In this document: piece after piece, positions 1 through 14,143 of the stretch
How the letters are laid out: every line of letters begins with the position of its first letter
How positions within the stretch are numbered: position 1 is the first letter of the stretch
Origin: Litoditis marina
Lineage: Eukaryota; Nematoda; Chromadorea; Rhabditida; Rhabditidae
Direction of reading: 5' to 3'
NCBI GenBank assembly: GCA_964036275.1
Contig: OZ038436.1
Span: forward strand, 12,985,904 to 13,049,903
DNA: 64,000 bases
Position numbers and translations under genes: made by a program
Notes under the pieces: model-generated
Database searches by the model: none
What the model saw: the letters and a program-made list of their open reading frames with translations, nothing else
What the model was told of the DNA's origin: nothing

Positions 1-549
1 CGTGCCAGGACCGCGGACCAACTGTAGGTCAAATGTGGGACTGTGCCTCTCTTCGTCACGATCACACCAAGTGCTGTCAGGTATGTTCATTTATCATCGC
101 CTACCTTTTTATTTTTGTTGAACAATAAACTTTCCGTAAGATTTTTCATATTTGTAGTGACAACAACACGCAAACAATTGCTCGTGAAACCGGCTGATTC
201 CGAGCTTATAGTTTTCGTGGATTTTCACCTACACTTTCCACTACAAACTGTGTTCTGCGTCAGAATAACTGCCGCATTCACTTGAAATTTCATTTGGTTC
301 TTGACAAACTGATCTCGTGAACTGTTTGTTTAGACAGAGTTTCTGTTATTCGAGCTGTTTAAATTTTCATAAGTTGATTATTCCGTTTTTCAGGAGAAGG
401 GAGTAGATAAGGGTTGCATGGCCTACTGCGCAGCTCAGGACGGAGTCCCCACCAACTACCTCGACTATCTTCCCTGCTTCGACTACTTCAACTCTATCAG
501 AGACTGCTTCGCCGACCATCTCAAGAAGAACCCTCCCTTCAAGGGATAA
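1..549 (+). CDS. DB-module secreted cysteine-rich protein (3' part)
   Basis: This is the 3' end of a gene that runs off the left edge. The exons seen are 3-80 (frame starting at base 3) and 394-549, joined in phase 0 across a 313-bp intron with a GTATGT donor and a TTTTTCAG acceptor. The stop is TAA at 547-549. The translation is cysteine-dense with the spacing of the nematode DB module (Pfam DB): an HDHTKCC segment, then [10 protein letters not shown], then [22 protein letters not shown] modules occur in secreted nematode proteins of unknown biochemical role. The module looks complete at its C-terminus and the protein ends a few residues after it. Any signal peptide or upstream modules lie outside the window. 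The family assignment comes from the cysteine pattern. The extracellular location is inferred from the family. Confidence 0.85.
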
Positions 550-568
550 ACTTGTTTATTTATGGTAT

Positions 569-574
569 AATAAA
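569..574 (+). terminator. AATAAA polyadenylation signal of the DB-module gene
   Basis: AATAAA lies 20 bp after the stop codon at 547-549, at a normal nematode 3' UTR distance. Confidence 0.6.
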
Positions 575-2045
575 GATTAATGAAAACAATGTCTGCATAC
601 GCAAGTTTTAAAAACGTCAAACGTTCCATTGGATAGTAAAAACGTGCAAAAAATCAGAGTATTGTAATTTTTACGTTGACCATACATGCATGACTAATAT
701 ACTTTTTAAATTCTGACATAATTTGAACGTGTCAGTAAACTTGGAATCACTCAGAATATCATGACCTTCTTTGGAAGTCGTCAGCAGAAGCGGTATGATA
801 TTGAGTAGACGGCAAGAATACTACAATCCCGTTAATGAATTCCGTGAATAAACTATTCTCAAATAAAATGTGAGAGAATTAATTCCCGTTTTGTTTCTGT
901 AATACAGATATTTCACAACCTCAAAAAGCCTTATTCTTCTCGGTTGTTAGACGGCTCTCAGTGTGGGGCAATTAGCACTTCAGGTGAACACATTTTTTGT
1001 TAATTACTATTCGTGTTTTGTAATGTTCACCCCGCCTAATTGGCACCGTATCATAGAATCTCTCCAGTCGGCAGTCGAAACTCAAAAGATATCAAAGAGC
1101 AGGTGGACATGGCTCTCCCATACCGCCTCTTCTGAGCTACATGCAAACGAAACCCATCATTATTTCATTCTCGTTTTCAGCTCGAAATACCACTGCACAA
1201 TGATATTTTCTGTGTGTTTGTAGTCTCTATATAAATTATTAACATTCTCATCCAATTTCTTATCTCAGTTCTTCCACAATGTTGGTTGGTCACTTCTCTG
1301 GTAACAGACAATCTCTAGTAACCATCAAGTTGATGTTCAGTTTCATTAGTGGGGTTTTACTACACATATACCAGGACAGTACGATAACCATAACTTGACC
1401 CCGCTTTCCTTGAGCGAGTTCCATGCGTGTTTCATACTTTTTACCAGAATTCAATTACCGTCTCTTACTTGCAGCGAACAAAGTGTAACTTTGTACTAGA
1501 ATATGATGAAGACTTCAAACGCACTCCACTTATTACTGTACTATGCATGTATCTTCCACACTAGTTGTCTTCGATTGCCCTTTCTTTGGATTTGCCAATA
1601 GGATATTCGGTTATATTATCATGATACGGTCATACTATCTGGTGCTCCCAATTTAGTTGGTTGGTAGTTTACACATCTTTAACCTATTTGACTCGTAGTA
1701 ACCATATTTGTACACGTTTAAGTCCAAGAGACGAGTGCGCCGTGCATGCAACACTTCAAATAGATCTTCCACTTCTTTATGAAAACTGACCAATCTCACT
1801 CTCTCCAACTTCACTCTAGATTTCTGATACGCAAGTTGTTTTCTGTATTTCTCGACTATCAGAATACTCAATTGTAGTTTGAATGATAGCAAGCTAAATA
1901 GGGTTTGCCCTAGGCATCGCGAGAACTGCATAATACTACCGATTTTGCTGTGTGTTGTAGTTCGGTTCCCATGCGTTTCGGAATACGAGATTTGTGTGGA
2001 CATCAAACTACAATACAGATTTGTTTTCCTTATTGTAAACTTTCA
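575..2045. other. Intergenic, no gene seen
   Basis: AT-rich spacer between the DB-module gene and the next plus-strand gene. It contains no ORF with splice sites or recognisable protein sequence. A 117-codon open stretch on the minus strand (1653-2006) has no motif and no supporting splice structure. The last bases (2040-2046) form the T-rich CTTTCAG acceptor just before the next start codon. Confidence 0.5.
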
Positions 2046-2048
2046 GAT

Positions 2049-5000
2049 ATGACTGGACTTCTTGCTCGTGTTTTTCGCTGGAAAGTTTCCAAAAAATCAC
2101 AATCACGAAGCCTTCTGGGGAAGAAAACGAAGAAGGGAGCCTGTGTGAATGAGGCATTTCACGACGTTGACAACTCGCCGAAAGAACTCTTCAACTGTTC
2201 CGTGGTCGAGACAATGAGGTGGGTTCTGCGGTAGCACAGAAAGAGTATACTTTTTCCATTTATTCGTAACTCTCTACAGTAATTCGTCGAGTATTCGATA
2301 AACTGTTCTCGAATGAACAATTCAACTGAAAAATCTTGTTGAGATTTCGGGGAACATCATATAAATGATTAAAAGTTCATTGCGTCAGTTTTCCATTACT
2401 AGATGTGAAAAAAGAGTCATACGAACTATATAAAAAGAGACTAGAAAAGCTTGAAGAATAATGAAGTGAACATTTTGTCTCAATCCAAGATATTGAGATT
2501 CCTTGGTTGAAGGAATAAAATGAGCCCCAATATGAAAACTGTACCCACCGGATATATATAAATGTTTATTCATGAACTTGTACAAAAAAACACAAATCAT
2601 GAAAAACTAGGACCCCTAAGGGGCAGAGCGGCAATACTCTACCTACAAATATACTTGGGATAACTTGGGTTACGACAAAATGTGCACTTCACTATTCTCC
2701 AATCCTTTCGAATCTTTTTGAGATGACGTTTGTGAATACACGTGTTCAAAGTACACATAGCGGTAATGTATCTTCAGTTGTATAACAATTCTCATACTAA
2801 TTCTATATTTTTTCTAATGTGCATTCATTTCGTATGATTCAGGATCAATTCGACGGGGGAAGAGGAACATCAGAACAGACTGAATGAAACAGTTGAACAC
2901 GCTGAGGTATCCTAATCGTTTTTATAATCGAAAACTTCGACACTAGTACAGATCTTTCGTTGATTTCTCGATTCTATAATTGTACTGAGCAAAATAAGCA
3001 TATTTCAAAGTAGCTAGTTCAAATTAGCAAAATGTTTTCTGTTTTCTTAATTGCCGTTCAAAATATTTTCTGTTTCTTCCAAGCAACAGCTAGAGTCTGA
3101 TAGTTCTGGGAGTAGATGAGAAAAAAGTAAAACATGCAAGAATACCAGTAAATGCGCATTTTATCAGTGTGTTCTGAACGTGCAACCACTCACCGTGAAT
3201 TTGACTCACAGTACACCACCGAAACTTAGCGATGGGTTACCGCTTTCTCTTTGTTTGAGTATACCATCGCTATCTAAAAAAATGGAAGGTTTTATGAGCA
3301 AAAATAAGAATCTCATTCGTTATTGGTTTTTTTGATGACTGGACATCTCATTGATTATAGGTAACACAATCTTTTATGCTTTTTATGAGATGGTATGACC
3401 TTAAACGACATTTAATTTGTTAGACCACCTACCGACATCTCGACCAGAAACACCACTTGTAGCATACTAGTACTGTTATTCAATATAATTATTTATTTTT
3501 TTCATAAATGTGATTGATGGGTAGATTGAATCATATTCTTCAGGAATTGTTCGCTCGTTGCAACCAACTTCGTCGCAAATACATGTACGCAGAGGCTCGA
3601 TACATGCAGCGCGCCGAGCAACTGGAGGAGTTGGAGAACAAACGATTCGAAGCTGTTCTGGAGGGAGCGTAAGTTTCAGTTCATAGGTCATATCCATACA
3701 TATTTTTTCGATCCCGATCTGCGTCCTTTCAAAGGAGATCATTCAAAGCGCACACCAACCGCCGTGTTCCAAGTCTCAAAACTAGAGACGTAGGAAGGCA
3801 CCAAGTTGTCGAGATCGTACTCTAAACATCATTTTACGATTGTTTTGCGTTCTAGTGCTGTGCAATTTTGTGTTTTCCGCTCATAATCATTATAGTACCG
3901 TTGCATGAACAACTACTTATTAGTTTCTTCTAGTTCAAGAAATTACGCACGCTTTCGAAAACTGATAGTAATTACTGATGGTTTTTAATTGTACACGTTT
4001 GAAACTATGGATACCCTCACAAAAACAGAACACTACCGATAATGCTGATGGTACTTCCTTCTGTTCAGCCTTATAGTTAGTCGCCTAGACGTTATTAGCA
4101 GAATGTGCTGTGCTCCTGCTCAATATGACTTACTACAATAGTTTATAGCGATGAATCAGGTTTACTAATTGGTGAGTTGAACCGCTGGAGTCATGAGATA
4201 ATTTTCAACCCACGTATCAAATAATTCAGCTACCAAGATTGAATTATTATATATTTTCAGCATGCATGCAGACAGCACCATTTGTTTCGTGAAAACCTGC
4301 AAGGAGTACTGCAGTGAACTACAGGTGGGTAGTATGCGTAATAAACTTTGTTTGACTTTTATTCTTGAGTAGAGGTTGAGATATTTCTTTTCGATTTCTC
4401 GAATGGTTCAGAAAGGCACAATTACAGCTGTAAATAGCGTAGAAAAAGAATGTAGTACCAAGTATATATTAGCGCCAGTCATAAAGCTTCTTGTTCATCA
4501 ACTTAAAGACTAAGTTGTTGTAAACTTTCACTGTATGGGAAGGATTTTTCACGTAGAACCAAAATGTTTTCATTGATGTATAAAGTCTTAGTATGGTCTA
4601 TGTACATATCTGTAGTTTTGTCTATGTACACATCAGTTATTATACATTACGCCAGAAATTGAGAGAGTTTAAACTACAAAGACGCACGAGCGGAACAACA
4701 TGTATAACTTAGTAAGTTCTTTTCTGAGCAACTCCTATTTTTGCAGATTCTCGACAAGACTCGCCGTTCCCTCCGGAAGAAGTTTCTCTACGAGGATGCT
4801 CGTTATAAGAGATGTTGTGAACAAGTGGACGAACTACAGTATGCCAAACACTATTCTGACTTCTGACCTACTCTTCTTTTTGAACTATTCTTCTTTTTAC
4901 TCTCCTTTTCCGGTAACATTTTGATCAATCAGAATGTATTTAATCGAGTATTACACTTTTTCATGGCTTCATCTGATTTCACCTGTTTTCTATTTATTTT

Positions 5001-5134
5001 ACATTTTCATTTTCACCGTTTTCATTTTGCTTTGCACAGATTATTATTTTTCGCCTGTATGAATAAATAACTTCTTTTCACACTTCTTTGGTGGTAGACG
5101 CTTCAATCCGCAATCGCTCCATCTGAAAATATGA
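2049..5134 (+). CDS. Coiled-coil protein with an internal ~23-residue repeat (183 aa)
   Basis: Six exons: 2049-2218, 2843-2906, 3544-3668, 4261-4324, 4747-4838 and 5098-5134. All phases agree, and four of the five acceptors are T-rich CAG sites. The start is the first ATG after CTTTCAG at 2040-2046, a likely trans-splice acceptor. The N-terminus is short and basic. From about residue 70 the protein is charged and helical. Two segments resemble each other: LRRKYMYAEARYMQRAEQLE in exon 3 and LRKKFLYEDARYKRCCEQVD in exon 5, about 65 residues apart, which suggests a duplicated helical unit. I do not recognise the family, and a scaffold-type coiled coil is only inference. The last exon has a weak TAG acceptor (GGTGGTAG). 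The alternative acceptor at 5039 would give a different ending with a stop at 5068-5070. Exons 1-5 are much more certain than exon 6. Confidence 0.65.
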
Positions 5135-7247
<2,113 letters not shown>

Positions 7248-10200
7248 TTACCTAGGCGAGATTGGTTTACTTTGTGGATTGACTTCGGTTTCGGACTTTA
7301 GAGTACTTTCAGGTCGTTTTGTCGTCTTCTCGGGGAGTTTGTCAGCTTTCTGAAAAAAGAATTATTTATATTCATGTGCATTATTCATTTTGTTCTCTCA
7401 CTAAGTCGTGTTTTCAGCTTTTTGTAACTATACAATTTCAAACTAGCATTTTAAAATGAAGTTCACATACATGAACGGTTTCCTGAAACCTGGAACGTGG
7501 GTAACCACTGAAAACTTAGAAAGATATTGAATGTTAAGACCCGTTTGTACCTGTCACAATGAATGTTATATACTATGAATGAACATATTGATTACGTTCA
7601 TATAGAAAACATTATCGCAATTCATCATGGCGCGTTTGGAAACCTCGACGTGATTCACACATTTGAAATACACATCTGCATTTGACTATGATAGACAGTT
7701 TTCTCATTTTCGAGATGTGTTCCTTAACCATGTTCGAGCTTTCCAAACAAAAAACTCGGAGAGATCATGCAATCAGGAGGATTTTTCGCCAAACTGTCAT
7801 CTCTCTGAAAAGCAACGAAGAAAGTTTTTACTGGCAATAGGTTTGACAAATCATAGAAGTTGACTCACCGCTGTTCTGCTCGATATTGTGCTACTGCTGC
7901 TCAATCCACTGTCACTCATGGAAGAGTCGGGTCGGATGGATATTTGCACTGAAACATTCATGCGACTGTGCACTATGAGATAAGAAAAATAGAATCTCTG
8001 AACAATAAGACACAAAAAAGAAAGAGATAGAGATATGAAGAGAGCGTAAGAGGGATAGACGGCAGGAGGAAGAGAAACATGACAATGTATGAACGAGGAA
8101 GAGAAAGAGAGAGAGAGATAAAGAGAAGGAAGTTTGGTTGATAAGACATACGTTCTCTCGTCTTCTGGTCCAGTCTCTTGACCATGTCCCTGGTGAAAAG
8201 GACCTCCTCATCGTCACTCTCACTGTCCATTTCCACTAAAATTGGCGAAGGGCGCAGAGTTTCTCCAGAACTCGAACCCTGAAACACAATTATTCTTCAG
8301 AAAAAGTTGTCAATTAAGTTGTGTTATACTGTAACAGTAACTATACCTACCCTTTTCCTCCATACTCTCTCCATTCATCAAATTGGAGTGCAACATTCCA
8401 CAATTCGGAAAGTCACATGTGATAACTATTTAAAGAAACCGTTCCGCTATAATTTGAGTTTAACGAAAAATTTAAAAATCTCAAAAAAGATTCTTAATGT
8501 CTTCCCAAAGACCACGAAAAAACTTTCTGATTGAAAATTTGTAAAATTTGCATAACATCAAGCAATAAAAAAGGGGACATGAACGTTTTGGGAGTAGTTT
8601 ACATTTGCCCCCCACCCTGGTCGAAAATGGGTTGAAAAGGGCCCGTACTACAATTGCCCCCCACCTTTGGGGGGACGATTATACACCATGCTTATTTACT
8701 GCAGGCTTGAGTTGAGTGGGGGGTGATTGTTCATCAGTTCCGGGTATGTACTATCACCCCCCATTTTGTATTGTGGGGGGTGATTGTTCATTGTCGAAGA
8801 TGTACAATGTCCCCCCACCCATTTACCAATTCCCCCCACCTTCGCGCGATTTTTCTTGGATTTCAATTGGGGGGGGGGGGGGGGGGGTAATAGTACCACG
8901 AGGGGGGTGATTGTTGGGTGGGGGGCGATTGTACTTTTTTCCCGAACGTTTTCACTGTGACGCAACTTGACTTGGTTTATTTACATCCAGATCTATTTTC
9001 ATTTTTTAGTCCCCAATTGTGTGTTCGTATGTGATTGAGTGTTTTGAAATCATTTTCGCACTTCTATAGGCTATTTTGAGCATAGCATACCCCGTACGCA
9101 ACTCCCCTATCGGTGTCATTACGTAAGCCTCTTTTCTGAGAAAACGAAGCAAGATAGGGATATAAAAGTATATATTTTTGATGATGGTTTTTCACTTGCC
9201 ATAGGGTCAGTTTGTTAACTCAAAAGTCAAAATTAAAGCGGGACGGATTCTTTAATCTACGCAATACTCAAAACGAACCAAATGCAGTTCATTCTGATTT
9301 TTGCTCAAAGTGATGAAAATGATGCTTGAAGTAATAAAGAAGCATTTTGAACTCTCCATATTTTTTCTTTCAGGATGAATGTTCTAGTTAACTAGATGTG
9401 TATCTGTTAATTGTTGGATTCAATACATTAATTGGATTATTTTTCCGGTGCGTTAAATTTGATTCGTTGTAGCATGTAACATTGAAGTAAGTTAATTCTG
9501 GACGACTGCTTTCTATTAATGCAGAAAAAAAACAATAAAAGATGGAAGGTGACGAGTCTGTCATTTTTATACTGTTTTGCACAGTTCTAGCTCCACTTTC
9601 ACTACGAATATGTGGGTTCGAAACAAGTTTCAGAGCTTTTGAAGAATTACGTCGCTGTCAAAACGCTTCGCATTTCGAAACTTTTTTAGAGAAAAATTTC
9701 AAAAATAAATCAAAGTTGGCAGCGAAAGGATAACTTCTTACCAGCCAAAGGGAGCGGCGCCAAGGTTTGCATTGTTGTGGTTATGATGTGTTAAACACGA
9801 GAAAAGAACAAAGACGTTTGAAAACGCCCACGTATTGATTTGCATTTTAACTGCGAAGGATTACGTGGAATTAGAAAAACCGGAAGGGTGTTTGACGTAA
9901 TGAAGAAAATGTTGAACTTTCAATGGTTTTTTTTCAGGATGAAAGTTCTAGTTAACTAGTTGTGTATCTGTACATTGTAGTAAAATACATGTGCTATGCT
10001 CCGTTTTACCGAGTAAAATTGTTGAGGTGAAACGAGTAAGTTTGTTTAGATATTAACTTTTTTTTCGAGAAATGACCCGATAAAACTACACTTTAATCCA
10101 ATTGCACAGTCACGTAAAAAATGTTAAAAACAGCAGAACTCAGAAACGTGCAATGACAAAGTACACGTGCACGATGCCTCATCAGCACGCTAACTTTACG

Positions 10201-10739
10201 TGGCTATTCAATTTACTTCTAGGAGGGGTACCTACCCAGCAAATCGTACTATAAGAGCAGAGAAATGAATCGAAAGACTAATAGTGTTTTAACATTGATA
10301 CATAGCAAATTATATTTGAAGATTTTTGAGTCACGAAGTTCATAGAAAAACATCCGATTTCCGTCGAGAATTGTGCAAATAAGTGAGAAGAGCGGCGGGT
10401 AACCAATGGCAACCGAATAATGGAGAATAGTGGTGTCTAGTTTCACGGAAAAAGACAAACAACGCCCAATAGTGGGAAAATGGTGGTGTTGGGAACATAT
10501 AAGAATACGTACACTAGAATATCCAGGCCCCTTGATGGCATCCTGCGTCTCTCGGTTGCTGCACTATTTCGAGAAACTTCAACTAACTTGTGCCAACCAC
10601 GTAGCGGTTGTGACGTTATCAACGCGGCACAATTACTCAACGTATACTTTATGTAAAGTATTGGTAGTCGAATTTCCAAAAGAACAAAGTTTTCCCCAAC
10701 CTGTAGAACTTTCTTCAATCTGGCCCGAGTTGTGAACAT
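7248..10739 (-). CDS. Tentative acidic/serine-rich small protein (115 aa)
   Basis: Minus-strand exons: 10701-10739 (start; ATG ten bases after a CTGAAATTTTCAG acceptor that could be trans-splicing), 8152-8278, 7869-7948 and 7248-7349 (stop TAA 7248-7250). The last three exons are well supported. They have GTATGT and GTGAG donors, TTTCAG-type acceptors and compatible phases. The middle part reads MDSESDDEEVLFTRDMVKRL followed by a serine-rich stretch (MSDSGLSSSSTISSRTA) and a lysine-rich tail. The assignment of exon 1 across a 2.4-kb intron is the weak point: it fits phase 0, but another first exon could exist. At the 3' end, CTAG|GTAACG could be a donor instead of an in-frame stop. The function is unknown and the sequence looks disordered. 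The long intron holds a G-run element and a 10.1-kb MITE. Confidence 0.45.
8590..8943. mobile_element. G-run MITE-like element, copy 1 (354 bp, 9-bp target duplication)
   Basis: The element begins GGGAGTAGTTTAC and ends GTACTTTTTTCCC, so its termini are imperfect inverted repeats. It is flanked on both sides by the exact 9-mer GAACGTTTT (8581-8589 and 8944-8952), a target-site duplication. Inside are many runs of six or more G or C followed by TGATTGT- or CAATTG-like words in both orientations, including one run of about 17 G. There is no coding capacity. Two further copies lie at 16366-16713 and 29429-29794. Confidence 0.85.
9361..9980. repeat. Direct repeat pair (~50 bp) around TCTAGTTAACTAG
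   Basis: The segments at 9361-9417 and 9928-9980 share a T-rich stretch, CAGGATGAA, GTTCTAGTTAACTAG and TGTGTATCTGT in the same order and orientation. The shared core contains the palindrome CTAGTTAACTAG. Both copies sit in the long intron or spacer upstream of the minus-strand exons. Confidence 0.55.
10095..10222. mobile_element. AGTCACGTAAA-terminus MITE, copy 1
   Basis: About 125 bp with inverted AGTCACGTAAA and TTTACGTGGCT ends and the internal words CAGAACTCAGAAACGTGCA and ATGACAAAGT. It matches the copies at 19316-19472 and 36501-36655 over most of its length. Non-coding. Confidence 0.6.
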
Positions 10740-10749
10740 TATCTCTGAA

Positions 10750-12783
10750 CTGAAAATTTCAGTAGTGAGAGTAATGAATGAGAGGTCGGTTAAGTATGAC
10801 ACACTACAATTGGGTGAGGATAGGCAAAGAAGTAATTGACCTGAACACCGGAGCAAACTCTGTAGTTACAAATGGTGGTTCAATGAGGCTACGATTAGAT
10901 AACTCAAAAAGACAGCTCGATGATACGATAACCATGTTTCTGTCACCTTTCCGTATCTCATGAAAAGAACTTCACGTGGGATCGAGTGAAAAATATTTCG
11001 GTGAAAAAAAAGACGGAAAAGACTGACTCACTAAATAACTAAGTACATTGAATTATACAATTATACTGCGTTACTGATAAAATAATAAAAAATGAACACT
11101 AAATGAATGTAAGAAATAAATCTGTGAAGATATGTGTAAATGAATGCCGTAGCTTGCTTCGATCTTTGGGAAACAAAGAAGTTTGGGAGAGGAAGTGTTC
11201 AAAACACAGGACAGTATTAGACAAGCACAGACTGAATTTGAACCGAATAGAAATGTCAAACCATTCCAAATAAAACCACAACAGCTGAACAAATCGCCCT
11301 TTCACGGACGAATCATGAAAACCAATTAACAACCCCTATGAAAAAACGTTAATTGAGAATTAAATAAGCTTCAAGAATCTACGACAACAAAGTTCTTCAT
11401 TGAAGATGACGATTATATGAAGAATCACATTGTGTTTTGTGTTTTTAATATTTATAAAATAACTGTTTCACCATGAGAGACTTGAGTATCAAAAAAGTGA
11501 GTTAAAATCACATTTAGTTCATTTGTGGCTCAAATGCTACACGAATTAACATTCTGTTTTGCATCAAAGTTAGAGCTTCGACTTTGACCCCCACAGTTCA
11601 CAGTTTGAATTCATTCAATATTTATGAGCATGATTGGTATTCCGCTATCTGTGCAGGAATTGCAAGACCAGAGAGTGAATGAATAAACGTTCTAGCGCTC
11701 GATAGTATTGAACTTTCAGTATTGAATCGGAAGTATGTAACTTTTAGTATTGGACTTTCACTAAGAGATTTCAGAGAAGTTATAGAAATCATTTTCAGAG
11801 AAAACATATATTGAGAACGTGCAGAGACAACATTCTCTGGACAGCGATGATTCTCTGAAAAGCTATTCCAACATGAGGTGAATGGATGAATCCTAGAATC
11901 TTGAACTGGCATACGTCAGAGGAACTCCATATTGCAACAATATGACGTAGATGAATAAATCCTATATATTTCTGTTGAAATTCTTCAGAGGATGGGCGCT
12001 AAAATGGCAGTGACTATATCGCAACTCCATTGGAAACGTCCACGAAATCATGACTCGGAGGCAGTCATATGGAATTATTTTGAAACATTTGCCGTTTCCG
12101 ACCAGTTTTTTCGTGTGCAATCGATTATGGCAAAATAATACTAGTTAATATCGCAACTCCATGTCGCGGGATGGCAATCATCTGTCAATTTCAATAGATG
12201 TCGGAAAAGACCAAATCATCTCCATATATGCATAATAACACATCAACCAATATTGAAATCTACATTTTTGGGACGATAAACTTCCGCTACTACATTCTTC
12301 AAGTTGTGTTTGAGTTTATGTACCGCTACATACTAAACGTGAAAAACAGCAGATAAATGAAGCGGGAAACAGTACTAATGAAACTTAGGATTTGTTTCAA
12401 ATTTCACGACACTCTTCGATGTATTGGGAATTGTCTCGCATGAAATTATGTATTTCGTGCGCACATTATTTTGAATGACCATCAAGCAACAACGTTGTAT
12501 ATCATTCATTTTAGTCACACACAAGCGCTGTTGTGTTTTACATGTTGTTCCGTGATGAATGTGTGGAAAAGAAAAGATAAATACATCAAAATTAAAATTT
12601 TCCTTTTTTGAATTCCACGCACGTGAATAAATTTATTTTTTCACGTGTCTTCTGTGTTTTCAGTATTGAATCGTAATTGGAATGTGAGGCAAAAACTATA
12701 TTTTCATTAAAGTTTGAATTTTTTAATGAATACATTATAATGACGTTTTTAAATGAAAAATAAGCATACCCGATATCGTTCAG
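10750..12783. other. AT-rich spacer, no gene seen
   Basis: No exon-like segment with preferred codon use was found on either strand. The word ATATCGCAACTCCAT occurs twice (about 12017 and 12152). The minus-strand open frames at 11071-11332 and 11622-11912 lack motifs and splice context. Confidence 0.4.
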
Positions 12784-12940
12784 AGTAGAGAGCCAGTCTG
12801 CTCAGATAGTCGAATTCGCCGGAGTAGCTGGAGTTGGTTCCACCAAAACCTCGGACGACGACAGACAGAAGACCGATCTGACGTCCCAGATTGTCCACGC
12901 TGTCCAAGAAGCCGTGGACGGTGAACCTGAAGCCCTATAG
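12784..12940. other. Isolated exon-like segment, open on both strands
   Basis: A GC-rich block of about 157 bp in AT-rich surroundings. On the plus strand it reads open from a TCGTTCAG acceptor (ends 12783) to a TAG stop at 12938-12940, with an Asp/Thr/Val-rich ending. On the minus strand, between a GGGCTTCAG acceptor and a CGG|GTATGC donor, it reads TVHGFLDSVDNLGRQIG and then GFGGTNSSYSGEFDYL, using mainly C-ending, nematode-preferred codons. That makes minus slightly more likely. No neighbouring exon of the same quality was found within about 1 kb either way, so the gene it belongs to is not resolved. I do not recognise either translation. Confidence 0.35.
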
Positions 12941-14143
12941 TCATTTTCATTCCTAGTGAAACTCTCACAGTTGGTCAGTAGGAAATCAAAACTTTGTTCA
13001 TTCGACCACTGGAATTTTATCGAAAAGTTCAACAATGATCGCATTCGATTCTAATTCTCTCTTAAAGGTGTTTCGAAAGATTTTCGGCAAATACAAAGTT
13101 TGCCCTCTTGTTGGACAGTATGAATTAACATGACTCGTACGTAAGGTCAACGTAATATCAGGAAGAGAAGAAGAGAGAAATTTATAGTTAGATCTGGTAT
13201 GAAAACATGTAAACATAGTGGTTTTGCTAAAATTAGGCATGGACAGTTGTAAATGTTTCTAAAATTTAGATGCTATATGAAGTGAACGAGAAAAAATCCC
13301 CTGTTTGTTTATTTATTAGTAGCGCTCTTATACACGAAACGATGTAATCAATACACAAGGAACTCCAGGAACGGTCCAAGATAACAGTAATACGAGGGAA
13401 GGTGACAAAGGTGGTTCGGCTGGCGCTACTCGGCATGCATTGAGTAAACAGAGAAGAGGTGACATTGTAAACAGAACGTGGTTGAATGGTATGTTGAAAT
13501 ATGTTGGGTTCAAGTCTAAACTCCAAATAATCATTTTTCTGAGAGCTCCACGTATTTGAAAGAGGAACGGGTGTTCCAACTTTTTTTTATGACCAGGGTA
13601 TTTCGACCCAAACGGTTGTTGTTATTGTCTAGAGAAATTAAAATTGACTGTTCAATTTGTACAAAAGATACGCTTGTTTGTGTCAAAGTTAATGTGGCAA
13701 AATATGAAATAGTTCCAAACAGTTTTCAGATATGGGTCCAGGATAGTTAGAAACTATCGTTATACACTGAGTCATGGTACCTCATCCGAATTAAACTTCA
13801 CTCACCATAAAACATGGGGAAGCGGATTATCTAGTTTTGAATGACGGAACTGGTTGTTTGAACAGTTTGAAACCATCCAATAATGAAAACTGTGTGGGAG
13901 AGTTGATGTGAACAATTTATACCAATGCAAAGTAAGTTTTCAAACTTATATACTCATCAAGCACACTACATTCCCGCACATTTTCTTGAACAAACATATG
14001 TTAACAACTTCTTTCCAACCGGATATCCATTGTTAACGACCTACCGTATGAAAAGCGTCTGCTCATTGAAATAAATGGTCTTTTTCTCTCTTGCCACCCC
14101 GTCTTCCACAAATGAGAACTGGCTCTTTATTGTGTAGGAGGCG
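12941..14143. other. Spacer, no gene resolved
   Basis: Mostly AT-rich. The stretch 13340-13450 is slightly more GC-rich and open on both strands, but it has no convincing splice sites or known protein pattern. Confidence 0.35.

Noticed and set aside
1653..2006. 117-codon minus-strand ORF
   Set aside because: AT-rich, no motif, no splice structure, and it lies in the upstream region of a plus-strand gene.
10443..10856. 137-codon minus-strand ORF
   Set aside because: Only the 39 coding bases after CTGAAATTTTCAG look like an exon. The rest reads through its donor into repeat-like intron sequence.
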